Below, in pieces: positions 41,849-52,265 of a stretch of 64,000 nt of DNA. The position numbers were made by a program, and so were the translations under genes. The notes below the pieces were generated by a model. That model was given only the letters and a program-made list of their open reading frames with translations. It was not told the DNA's origin and made no database searches. Source of the DNA: Rhizoclosmatium globosum (taxonomy: Eukaryota > Chytridiomycota > Chytridiomycetes > Chytridiales > Chytriomycetaceae); NCBI GenBank assembly GCA_002104985.1, contig MCGO01000046.1, forward strand, positions 276,034-340,033, given 5' to 3'. The stretch's first letter is position 1; the number at the start of each line of letters is the position of its first letter.

Positions 41849-44800
41849 ATGCTGGATGCATCAGCCATTTTGCGAGAGACCCTGGAGCTTAAAAAGAAGC
41901 TCGCACTTTTGCAATGTCAATTGATGTTGAGTTTTGCTCACGTTGATCGCGTTGTCGACCTTGTTACCCCTAGTGTGGCCCCAGGTTTGTTGAGGTACAC
42001 CAAAAGTTTCAATCTAAGCTATTATCAGAGCGATTTCTCGATATTATTGAAGAAACTCGTGATATTGCAACGGAAACCCTCCTGTCAACGTCCCAAAATC
42101 AACCAGAAGCACATGAACTCAGCCACGCAGTTATATCGCCTAAAACGGGTGTAAGGACCTGTGAATCTATAATAGTGATTTAAGTTTGAAAGACAGACTG
42201 CTCCTTTATTTTGAGACAGCAATCATTGGTTTCTGTTCAAGAAGGTCGACTATCTGTTATGCCTCACGACGTTGCTAAGAAAATATCTGATTCGCGTACC
42301 TCCATAGCTCCTAGTATTCATCTGATTCCAAAGCCTTCTGTCGAACATCCCAAGAGCTATCGCCAGTCTCGAATTCATCTTGATTCTCAGTTACTGACCC
42401 TAGAACAGGAAAAGGCTGAGGAACCTAAAGCTGATGTCCCAAAAGTACTAGTCTCAGGCGTTCGTTGGGACAATGATGATTATGTCCACAAATCAGTGGA
42501 AGTTCTAAATGTAACTGAAAATCCAGTCACGTTGCGCAAGTCTGAAACGACAACCAAGAAGCTGATGAAAAAGAATCATGCAGATAACATCTCATTAATG
42601 TCAAACGGTACCACAAAACCAGAGCCTAAAAAATGGATTAACTCATTGCGTTCTCTCACGGGATCATACACGGTTCTCAAGACTCATGAAAATGATAGGG
42701 CGGCAGACACAGGAAGTGAAGATAGTGAACAGGTAACAAGATCGCGCTCGAAAGACATGGCTGTGTCTGTAAACTCCCTTGGAAAGAGTGCCACATCGCT
42801 GAAAGTCCAGCAAACAAGCAACCCAGTTCAGGAACGACGTCGTTCCCACACTGCCAACCAGAGTCGATTTCAAAATGTTTTTTCTCAAGATAGCTTGAAG
42901 GAGTCAGAATCTTCTGCTTCTGAAATCGTGTCTCAAACAGACCGGCTTGAAGTTGATACCAAAGTTGACATTGGGTTTCTGAGACCGGTATCACCCGTCA
43001 CTCTTCAAGTTGACTCCTCGAATTACTTAAGCCCAAATTCTGCGGTGACGATAAGATCGAGATTATTGGATGATGTTCCGTTAGAAGTATCAACATTCAC
43101 ACAAAATAGTGTTATCGATCCGCAACGAAGTCGTTCAAGCTCGTTCCTGCGATTCGCTGATCCGCGTCCAGAGCCACAGAAAGCAACAACGTCTTTTCAG
43201 CGATTATGTCTTTGCAGAGCATTCAATGAAAAGGGAAAATATGTTCCATACACTCAGCGACAGGCTGATTCATTTGGGAAAATATCATTTACAAAGTCGG
43301 GAATTCATCCAATGTCAATGGTTAGCTCTATATGCGGGCTGATTTTCATTTTACTATATTGCATAACTATAATTGTTGAGCCATATTTTGCTGCTTACTA
43401 CCCAGATACAGCTACGTATACCGACATATCATGGATGTATGAAACGTCTTTGCATATTGATAGATACTGACTTATTCCACTGACTAGAATATCGATGTTT
43501 TTACTTCTGGAAACAATTGTTAATCTCATAACACCGAAACGAGCTTTCCGTGATTCTGATGGACATCTAAACCTTTCACAGTGGATTAAAAATTATCTAT
43601 GGACTAATTTAATGCTTGATCTTTTGTCGATGGTTTGTGCTTCTGTATCTGATGATAATTGATACTTCAATCAGATACCTTGGCACCAAATCATCACAGC
43701 TCCAAATACTGGATTTCCATTAAGTCTCATTCGTTTACTGCGATTTCACAGACTTGCTTCTATGATGTCGCACAATCCGTTTTTGATGAAGCTAGTTCAC
43801 AGAATTGAGAGCATTGGCGAAATCGGGGCTATTTTGTCTCGCATTATTCCCCTCGGAGTTGTGTTTGCCATGTTTTTACATATTGAAGCATGTTTTCTCT
43901 ACTACATCGGATCTCTGAATAAGTTCGACACTTGGAATATTCAATTCGACCATTGGAAGTACTTTCCTGGTGGGGTTGAAGAAGCAAGCATTAAGGAAAA
44001 GTATATGTGGATGTTGACACAGTCTGTTGGAAACGTGTTCCAAATGACATTCAAGTGAGTGGCACATCTTTTTTTGGATTAGAGACCTAACGTGGGAAAA
44101 AGACCAGAAACGATGGGCGAGCAAGCAACTACTTTGGTTTTTATCGTATGTGGGGCAGTACTGGTACATAATATAAGTGTGATGACGCTCTCAATTTATT
44201 TATTATTGTTTTAGTACGCACTTCTTGTCGGTCTTTTGTCTTCAGCCGCAGTTGCCTATGATTCATCTGGCCGCCTTTATCGCCAGAAGATAGATGAACT
44301 CACGGAGTATTTGAAATGGAAACATATCGATAAAGAAACTCAAAAGAAAGTACTGGGATATTACGAATACAAATATCGCGGAAAGTACTTCGAGGAGCAA
44401 ACGCTTTTAGCTGATCTAAATGGCTCACTGCGGATGGTATTATAATCTTGGGGCAAATTACGAACTTACTCTCTCATAATGCAGGAACTGGCGACGATTA
44501 ATTGTAGGCGATTGATAGAAAAAGTTCCATTCTTGAAACGCGATTTGAAAGACGGGCGAGACGACATTTATCTCGGGAAAATATCCACTGCCCTTCGCGC
44601 AGCTTATTATGTTACAGGAGATTACGTATTCAATCAAGGAGAAATTGGAGAGGAAATGTTCTTTATTCAAAGCGGAACAGTCAATATTCTCACTAACGGA
44701 CGATTTGTTACGAGCTTTAAGGACGGATCTTTCTTTGGGGGTTTGTATATAACCTCATTATTGGAGTTAACTGTAATTCACCCCTTCATTTCACAGAGGT

Positions 44801-44999
44801 TGCACTGATTGCGAACATTCCACGAACAGCCTCAGTTCAAGCTGCTACTCCATGTACCCTCTATGCACTATCTTCGTCTCAATTTGCAGACATAATTTCG
44901 GAATTTGATGATATGAAAGCAAGGGTTGATGAAATTTACAAAGATCGAATGGAAAAATCAAACAAGTCCGTGAACTTAAACGAGGAAAAACTCAGATGA
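41849..44999 (+). CDS. HCN-like cyclic-nucleotide-gated channel 1 without GYG filter
   Basis: Nine exons (41849-41984, 42029-42150, 42220-43436, 43488-43632, 43675-44054, 44103-44163, 44215-44436, 44485-44740, 44797-44999) give 913 residues. A long, charged N-terminus (to about 440) precedes S1-S6. S4 (SLIRLLRFHRLASMM, about 560) has few charges. The pore helix SVGNVFQMTFKPET (about 655) lacks the CIGYG filter of HCN/K+ channels. The C-linker (DSSGRLYRQKIDELTEYL, YYEYKYRGK, EEQTLLADLNGSL) and the nucleotide-binding domain (FNQGEIGEEMFFIQSG; FFGE and PRTASVQA, which hold the Glu and Arg that contact the cyclic nucleotide) are well kept. Ion selectivity cannot be predicted. A second copy starts 86 bp downstream. 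Confidence 0.88.
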
Positions 45000-45085
45000 A
45001 GGCGATTTAACTTCATTCAATAAAATAAAAGCGGATATTCCAAAGTCAAGATTGCCGATTCAGACCATTGAAAATCTTAGTGAGA

Positions 45086-47950
45086 ATGGTGGACACTATC
45101 TCTATTTTGAAGGAGACCATCCTGCTGAAGAATAAGCTCGTCAGTCTTCAGACTGATCTTCTGGCCCATGTTGAGCGTGTGGTGGACTTTCTACAGTCAG
45201 GACTCGATCCAGGTTACCAGTCTCTTAAAACTGTATAAATATTGACGAACTCTGACAGGTGCGAAACTTGACATTGAAAGGCTATCAACGCCGTCAGCTC
45301 ATCGCGATCTTTATTTGGCTGATGGAAGAGCTTCGAAAGCATCAGCCCCACTTCACTTGCAAGAGGTTTGTTTTTTAATCTTCATGACTAAGATTAATTG
45401 TTGAAATCGCAATCAAGTTTGGCGCTTTAGTCGCTTCAAGTCATTCTATACTGATATCTGATCCACTTCGAGACTCTGATCCAAATCCTAAACTATCGAC
45501 TGTTGAAAGCAATATTTCAACAGAACCAACGTCTGATCTCAACCATGTCGAAAGTGACGTCGCGAAAACAGGAATTCGATGGGATTCTGAAGACTACAAG
45601 AGCGATGAAACCAATATAATTCCACCCAGTACAGTTGCAGTAAGCATGTCTCAAGAATCACAATCATCGAAGTCTGTGTTACCAAGGCTTTCTATCAAGC
45701 GATTCAATCAAATTCTCAATGTTGTAAACACATCCCAGAAAAGCTTGAGGACGGGTATGAAAAACAGTACTATCACAGACCTAAAGGAGGAGCCGGAACA
45801 ACTTCTAGTTGTCAAAGATGAGCCAACAACAGTTATAACGCCAAAATCAATTCGAAAGGATGCATCAGTTCGACAATCACGGGGACAACCGCGCTTCCAA
45901 AATGTAATATCTCTTGGAATATCAAAAACATCTTTGCCCATCACCGAAACTCCAGAACAAGAACCAGAGACTGAAATTGAGTCTGTTCCTGAAATGAAAC
46001 CAACCCCTGACTCAGCTAAAAAGAAATGGAAGAAGCTCAAGACTGTTGTAATGCTTTCAAACAGCCTCGCAAAATCAACGGCCAGTAGTACCGAAAACGC
46101 GTCAAACGAACCAGAAATAGCCACGAAAGTAGCTGTAGGAGTTGAAGGAGCTGAAGGACCAACGAAAATATCACTGGGTTCTGATTCAAGTTTGAACGAG
46201 AAAAAGCCAGTTCCTGTGCGAAAATCCGCTGTGCCTCCTCCACCTACTCCAATATTGGAATATGAAACTGCAACATCTAGAATTCATCGTTGGTTTTTAT
46301 ACAGGGCATTTGATGAGAAAGGCTGTGTCATACCGTTTGAATTTAGGCTAGCTGATTCTTATGGCATCATTTCTTTCAAGCGAAACGGAATTCACCCAAT
46401 GTCGATTGTCGGGGCTTTGAAAGGCGACGTTTATATCCTAATTTATTATCTTACTCTCTTTTCTGAGCCGTTCTTGGCAGCTTATTTGACTGACGTTTCA
46501 AGCTTTTCTGGCGTTTCTTGGATGTGAGTAGAGTATCATACTTGGTGCAATCTCTGACTCGAAGAAATACAGAATTTCGGTCTTATTCACAGTTGAAACG
46601 ATCTCGAATCTCATAATGCCTCAAAAAACATCGCCCAAAGAACAAGAAAGGTTGGACCTCAATGAATGGGTTCACTTCTACCTAAAACGTCAGGGAATGC
46701 TGGATTTTCTATCTCTTATACCATGGATTCAATTATTAAGATATCCAAATGCGGGGTTCCCATTGTCGCTTCTTCGCTTTCTGCGTATTCAAAGACTTCC
46801 GTCCATGATGACAAATAGTCCTGGCTGCATAAAGATGGTAAGATCCATCGAAAGCATTGGTGGCGTCGGTGCTATACTAGCACGAATTATACCCATGGCA
46901 CTCGTGTTTCTAGTCTTTTTGCACCTTCAGGCCTGTTTCCTCTATTACATTGGGTATATCAACTCTTTCTACAGTTGGGACAATCAGTTCGATCACTGGA
47001 AAAACCATCCAGGAGGAATAGAATCTGCGGACGTTAGGGAACGGTATATGTTCATGTTGGGTCAAAGTGTTGGAAACGTTTTCCAAATGTCGTTCAAACC
47101 ACAGACTATCTCGGAACAAGCTGTCACGCTATTATTTATAGTTTCTGGAGCGATTTTGTACGCGCTTCTTGTCGGTTTGTTGTCTTCAGCAGCTGTTGCT
47201 TATGATTCCTCGGGACGTTTGTATCGTCAGAAAATTGATGAGTTGACAGAGTACTTGAATTGGAAACGGATCGATGACCAAACGAAAAAGAAAGTATTGG
47301 GGTACTACGAGTATAAATACCGAGGCAAGTTTTTTGAGGAGCAGACGCTTTTGGCGGATATGAATTGCTCATTAAGAATGGTTCGTACTCTTGCTTTGAA
47401 GCAACGTATCTAACTCGATTTGAAGGAGTTGGCAACAATCAATTGTCGCCGTCTGATTGATAAAGTGCCTTTCTTGAAACGTGAATTGAATGACGGTCGA
47501 GATGAAATTTACCTTGGAAAGATGTCAACAGCATTACAGGCTGTCTATTTTGTCACAGGAGATTTTATATTTCATCAAGGAGAGATTGGTGTTGAAATGT
47601 ACTTTATTCAGAGTGGAACAGTGAATATTTTGATGAATGGTCGATTAGTTGCGTGTCTCAAAGAGGGTTCATTCTTTGGAGGTATATCTCATTTTGTCAT
47701 TAATATTGATCCTACTTAATATCTGTTTACAGAGGTATCTTTGATCGCAAATGTTCCTAGAACTGCGACGGTTCAAGCAGCTTCAAACTGCACTGTATAT
47801 TCTCTCTCATCTAAAGATTTTAGTGGTATCATCGCTGAGTTTGATGATATGAAAGAACGCGTCGATCAAATCTATAAAGATCGAATGGAAAAGATCAAGA
47901 TTGAGAAGGAAAAGAAGGCACGCGGAAAAGGCGTCGCCAAAATGTTGTGA
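45086..47950 (+). CDS. HCN-like cyclic-nucleotide-gated channel 2 without GYG filter
   Basis: Six exons (45086-45212, 45259-45365, 45418-46523, 46573-47380, 47426-47681, 47733-47950) give 873 residues. It is the tandem paralogue of channel 1, with the same N-terminal start (MVDTISILKETILLKNKL), S1-S6, C-linker and nucleotide-binding domain (GEIGVEMYFIQSG, PRTATVQA). The pore reads SVGNVFQMSFKPQT, again without GYG. It lacks three introns found in channel 1 between S3 and the C-linker; the remaining introns are at equal positions. The two subunits could assemble together, as is common for this channel class (inference). Cyclic-nucleotide signalling steers zoospores in other chytrid-type fungi, which fits a sensory role. 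Confidence 0.88.
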
Positions 47951-47992
47951 ATGGCAGTTACCATTAAAATTCTATCTATTTCTTTATGAGTC

Positions 47993-48692
47993 TTATTGCA
48001 AGAACGTGTCTTTTACCGAGTCACGTGTGAGAACGGCATTCTCAAACCAAGATTGCAACGATGGTCGTCCGTCTCTCCAATCAAACTGTCCTTTGAATCT
48101 CAAATCTGCATAACTCAACGCACAGAGGGCCGCCACATGTCCAAGATCCCATGCATCCGAGTTGGTTTCGTTTTGTTGAATTTTCTCAAGCTCGTCAAAT
48201 GCGCGATTGACTTTTCCGAACTGTCCAGCATAAAATTCATTCCATTTCTTTTCGGCTGGTCTGATGGACTCGAAACGCATAAGGAGAAGAGCGTCTCCAG
48301 CTCCATCTGCAAGTGCTTCACGAGTAAGTGTTGCGAACTTGGATGGAAGCGATGATGGGAGAAACTTTTGTGATTCTTGGCTTTCAGTTACAGAAAGAAG
48401 GTACTGGCAAATGACAGAGGAGCCGAACAGAGGGCCAATGTCAGGCACCAAGAGTGTTGGAATCTTGGCGAGCGGATTTTCTAACGCAAACTGTAATGAA
48501 TCACGTTACTATCAAATAGTTAAATCGTGAAGTGGAGTAAACCTGCGAGTTGTTAACGCTTAACGGGCTAACTTGGACTGGAATAAGCTCAATATGATCA
48601 TAAAGACCAACTTCTTTGGCGATAATCAAAACCTTGCGTACAAACGGCGATGAAGGAGAGTAGTACAATTTGTGCTGCCTGAATTCTACCAT
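47993..48692 (-). CDS. Glutathione S-transferase family protein
   Basis: Exons 48543-48692 and 47993-48490 give 215 residues, the typical GST length. The thioredoxin-like N-domain has LYYSPSSPFVRKVLIIAKEVG with Ser residues where catalytic Ser lies in many bacterial-type GSTs, then NPLAKIPTLL with the cis-Pro, and FGSSVICQYL with the Glu/Ser-Ser position that binds the gamma-glutamyl group. An all-alpha C-domain follows, with GHVAALCALSYADLRF. Likely conjugates or reduces xenobiotics with glutathione. It converges on channel 2 with 42 bp between stops. Confidence 0.87.
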
Positions 48693-48891
48693 TGTTATGG
48701 CTGTGTAGTGATATGTTGCCAGCTCCTCTTGTAGTATTGATTTCGAATCGTATCGTCATCGCACTGACGAATCATTAGAGTTCCTTTCCAGGTTCACCGG
48801 CTTTAAATCTTCTAACTATTAACTGAATTTGATAAGAAGGAATATCTGAATACTCTCGCTGATGACCAAGTAAAACTCCATCTCAAATAGA

Positions 48892-50025
48892 ATGACATTG
48901 TTTTTGGGCCTTCCCAACGAGATAACCACGCTTATCTTTGCACGGCTGTCACCCTTTCAGCTCTTTCAACTCCAACGGCTTTCGCGGTACTTTCGCGCTC
49001 TTCTTTCGTCGAGACAGTTTTGGATTGCAAACATCAAATGTGTTCAAGTGGAGCCAGTGACTCGGATCTTTGCAGTTCCTGAAGGCGGCCAGTTGACTGA
49101 ATGCGAAACTGTTTATTTAAAAGGAGGAACGCCCGAATTCAACAAGGCATTTGCTCTTTGCTTTCCCTCTGTAGCATCAATTGTCCTGTACCAACGCTCC
49201 TTGGATTCAACTATTCCATCTGAGATTGGAAGCATGGCCTTGCTGAAGACTCTTCAGTTGCAAATATGCTCTCTTTCTGGGACGATTCCGCCTGAGCTCG
49301 GATCCCTGGCGAACCTTGCCAAACTGCGACTGCATCAAAACAGCCTGACTGGATCTATTCCTGAGGAACTTGGAAATCTATCGAATCTAATCGAACTCAA
49401 TTTGTCGTTTAATCAGCTGGATGGACCGGTTCCCGCGTCGCTCGAACGCCTGAGTAAACTGGAACGATTGAGCTTGAGCAACAACACACTTGATGGCTCC
49501 CTTCCTGCATTTCTTCATAGGCTATCTGCCCTCAAACATATTGCCCTTGACTCGAACAAATTCTCAGGTCCTATTCCAGAGAATTACACTGGCATGCCAC
49601 TGCTGGACACATTAATGCTGGGCAATAACCATTTGAGAGGCCCTCTCCCTACGACATGGCCTTCCCAATCACGACTTCGTCATCTAGATTTATCAAATAA
49701 TCATCTGTTTGGAAGAATTCCACCATCGCTCGGAAACTGTACCTCCTTGATGATTCTCAATTTATCAAATAACGAACTGACTGGCAGAATCCCTCCAGAA
49801 CTCGGCCAACTTCTTGATCCTTTCCTCGAATTAAGTTTGAACGAAAACAAGCTGTTTGGAAGAATTCCGCTGGAGCTTGGGAACCTGGAGGCGATAAAGG
49901 TGAAAGTGTATGGAAATGCTGGAATTACAGGACCCATCGCTGATGGACTGGTCAGGCTTTTTGAGTCTGGCGTCTTGCAGGTTGACGCAGCCGTTAAAAG
50001 GGAATTTTTATATGGCGATGAATAA
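48892..50025 (+). CDS. F-box-like / leucine-rich repeat protein 4
   Basis: An intronless 377-residue frame. The F-box-like head MTLFLGLPNEITTLIFARLSPFQLFQLQRLSRYF starts at residue 1, and about ten plant-type LRRs follow from about 105 (LGNLSNLIELNLSFNQLDGP, LRHLDLSNNHLFGRIPPSLG). It lacks the N-terminal helical extension of proteins 1 and 2. Like the others it is a candidate adaptor that recruits substrates through the LRR arc. Confidence 0.85.
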   Translation: MTLFLGLPNEITTLIFARLSPFQLFQLQRLSRYFRALLSSRQFWIANIKCVQVEPVTRIFAVPEGGQLTECETVYLKGGTPEFNKAFALCFPSVASIVLYQRSLDSTIPSEIGSMALLKTLQLQICSLSGTIPPELGSLANLAKLRLHQNSLTGSIPEELGNLSNLIELNLSFNQLDGPVPASLERLSKLERLSLSNNTLDGSLPAFLHRLSALKHIALDSNKFSGPIPENYTGMPLLDTLMLGNNHLRGPLPTTWPSQSRLRHLDLSNNHLFGRIPPSLGNCTSLMILNLSNNELTGRIPPELGQLLDPFLELSLNENKLFGRIPLELGNLEAIKVKVYGNAGITGPIADGLVRLFESGVLQVDAAVKREFLYGDE

Positions 50026-50078
50026 AGCGTTCCCTCTGTGTAAATCTTGACTCGTTTTTCTGAGAATCTTGAAGTAGA

Positions 50079-51119
50079 ATGGACAGTTTGCATCCAGTTT
50101 CCATTGCGACATCTAATGCCCCTATGGGTGGTCAAATGTCCCGCGAAACCTTTATCCATGCTAATATTGTATATGGGCTGTCGTTGGAAGTTGCGATTCA
50201 TGGGCTCGTCACCTTGTTCTTAAAACTCACATCATCCGACGTACGAAATGGAAAGAAATTTCGATCCTTGGCTGTACTTCTCGTGATGGGAAACGTCTCG
50301 GCTATAATTTATGTGTTGGGCTGTGTGTATCGAGGGAGTTTTGTTGAATCCAATTGTGTCGGACTTTCTATAGTGACCACCCTCGCAAGTCACCTTTTCT
50401 ACTTCAGTTTTGGTAATCAGCGTTTAATGCTCTGAAACGCTTATTCACATCATCTTTTAGATGCAGTCATATTATTCAAATGTTACCACCTCACAAACAA
50501 AAACAAGTATGTTACAATGTGCATATGGTTAATTCTAGCAAATCGAGTTGGATGGATTATTTCCGATATGGTTCTTTCATATGGATTCTGGATTCCAGAC
50601 TTTGCTTTTTGTGCCTTCTCTCAGGATCCAATCACCGGCCCTGGAAGCAACATTTCTGACATAATTAGTGACTGTTTCGCAACGCTGACGGCACTCGTTA
50701 TTACTTTCTTCCGATTCAGCCTTAGCTCCAGGTACATTCAAGTCATGGTACTTAGAACGATACTTCGATCTCTACTTGTCGTACGTGTGGTTACAACCTT
50801 CCATAACAAAAATTAAAATTCTTTTTTATCAAAAAAGGTCGCCATGAATATACTAGTAATGTACATGAACATCGAACCTCCGAATCCATTCTGGCACTTT
50901 TTCGCATGGAATTTACGCGCATACGTCTTGCTTCGAATGCTGAATTTAGACATTCTATTAGATCTCGGTGAAATCAAAGAATCAACGCGGTCAGGCTCGG
51001 ATTCAGATGGTAGAAAGTCCGGAAGCACTCAACAACCACTTGTAGTCCCGTCATCCTCCCAGATATTCAAGGCTGCGACGATGGAATCTCGTCGCGCAAG
51101 TAGAATTGTAAAAGGATAG
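50079..51119 (+). CDS. Seven-transmembrane protein A
   Basis: Exons 50079-50412, 50461-50780 and 50838-51119 give 311 residues with about seven hydrophobic helices, including IVYGLSLEVAIHGLVTLFL, LLVMGNVSAIIYVLG, WLILANRVGWIIS and FATLTALVITFFRFSL. Conserved features shared with copy B are MGGQMSR(E/Q)TFIH before helix 1, YKCYHLTN after helix 3, IPDFAFC..QDPITGPGSN in an extracytosolic loop and WNLR(A/V)YVLLRMLNLDILLD at the end of helix 7. The tail is Ser-rich and hydrophilic. The topology fits a receptor-like protein, but no GPCR family motif (DRY, NPxxY) is visible. Not recognised. Confidence 0.75.
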
Positions 51120-51213
51120 CTTTAACTACAATAAATGAAAGTGTTACGATTTCTGTGAGTGCCAACGAAGCCACGTCCCAAGAATATTTCTGACGTTTTG
51201 CAAATCTTTGAGA

Positions 51214-52219
51214 ATGAACACGTTGCATCCGATCTCCAATGTAACTGCGCGCGCAGATATGGGCGGTCAAATGACGCGTCAGACTTTTATCCATTCTAAC
51301 ATTGTTTACGGGCTCTCGCTTGAAGTTGCGGTGCATGGACTTATCACGGTGCTGTTAAGGCTCAGTGCCTCCAACATTCGCGACGCAAAAAAGTTCAAAC
51401 TGCTTGGTATCATATTGGTTATTGGAAACGTATCTGCAATAGGATATATTCTATCTGTTGTGTATCGGGGAAACTTCACAGAATCGAATTGTGTTGTCCT
51501 ATCTTTTCTGGGGAACCTGTTCAGCCATTTGTTTTATATGAGCTTCGGTATGTATCATTTTATTTGTGAGTGACATCGCATGTTCTAATGACTGTAAAGA
51601 TGTCATGATACTCTACAAATGTTATCACCTAACGAATCGAAACAAATACGCGCTATATTGTATCTGCTTGATTCTAATAAATCGCACAGGCTGGATGGTT
51701 GCAGACTTGCGGCAAACTTATGGACTTTGGATTCCCGATTTTTCGTTTTGTGGATACATTCAAGATCCCATTACGGGTCCAGGATCAAACTTCTCAGACA
51801 TAATTAGTGATTGTTTTGCGACTTTAACCGCTCTTGTACTCACGTTGCTGCGATATAGTTTAAGCTCAAAGTATATTCAAGTCATGGTTATCAGAACTAT
51901 TATGCGTTCCATATTTGTTGTTGCTGTAAATATTCTCGTTGTTATCATGAATGTCAATCCTCCGAATGCTTTCTGGCACTATTTTGCGTGGAACTTGCGC
52001 GTTTATGTCCTACTTCGAATGCTCAACTTGGATATACTTCTAGACTTTGCAAGTGATAAAAGGGCATCAGAGGATTCGAGCCCAAAAGTTTCGAATGATT
52101 CTGGTCAAAGGCTGAGTGTTCCGAAAACAAATGGGGAGAAGCAACCATTCATAGTTTCTGAAATTCCAGCTTCATTTAATAATCGAACGCTAATACGCAA
52201 AGAATCGCGACAGCAATAA
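51214..52219 (+). CDS. Seven-transmembrane protein B
   Basis: Exons 51214-51547 and 51600-52219 give 317 residues. This tandem paralogue of protein A shares all the motifs listed there, the first exon has identical length (334 nt), and the first intron is at the same codon. The second intron of copy A is absent here; the coding sequence runs through RSIFVVAVNILVVIMN. The start at 51214 is the first ATG; an upstream TTG is ignored. It lies 94 bp downstream of copy A and 46 bp upstream of the RhoGEF gene, so it has a very small promoter or shared regulation. Confidence 0.75.
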
Positions 52220-52265
52220 TTAATAAATAAAGTGGAGAGAAATCTGTCAAACTTCTTTGTCAGAA

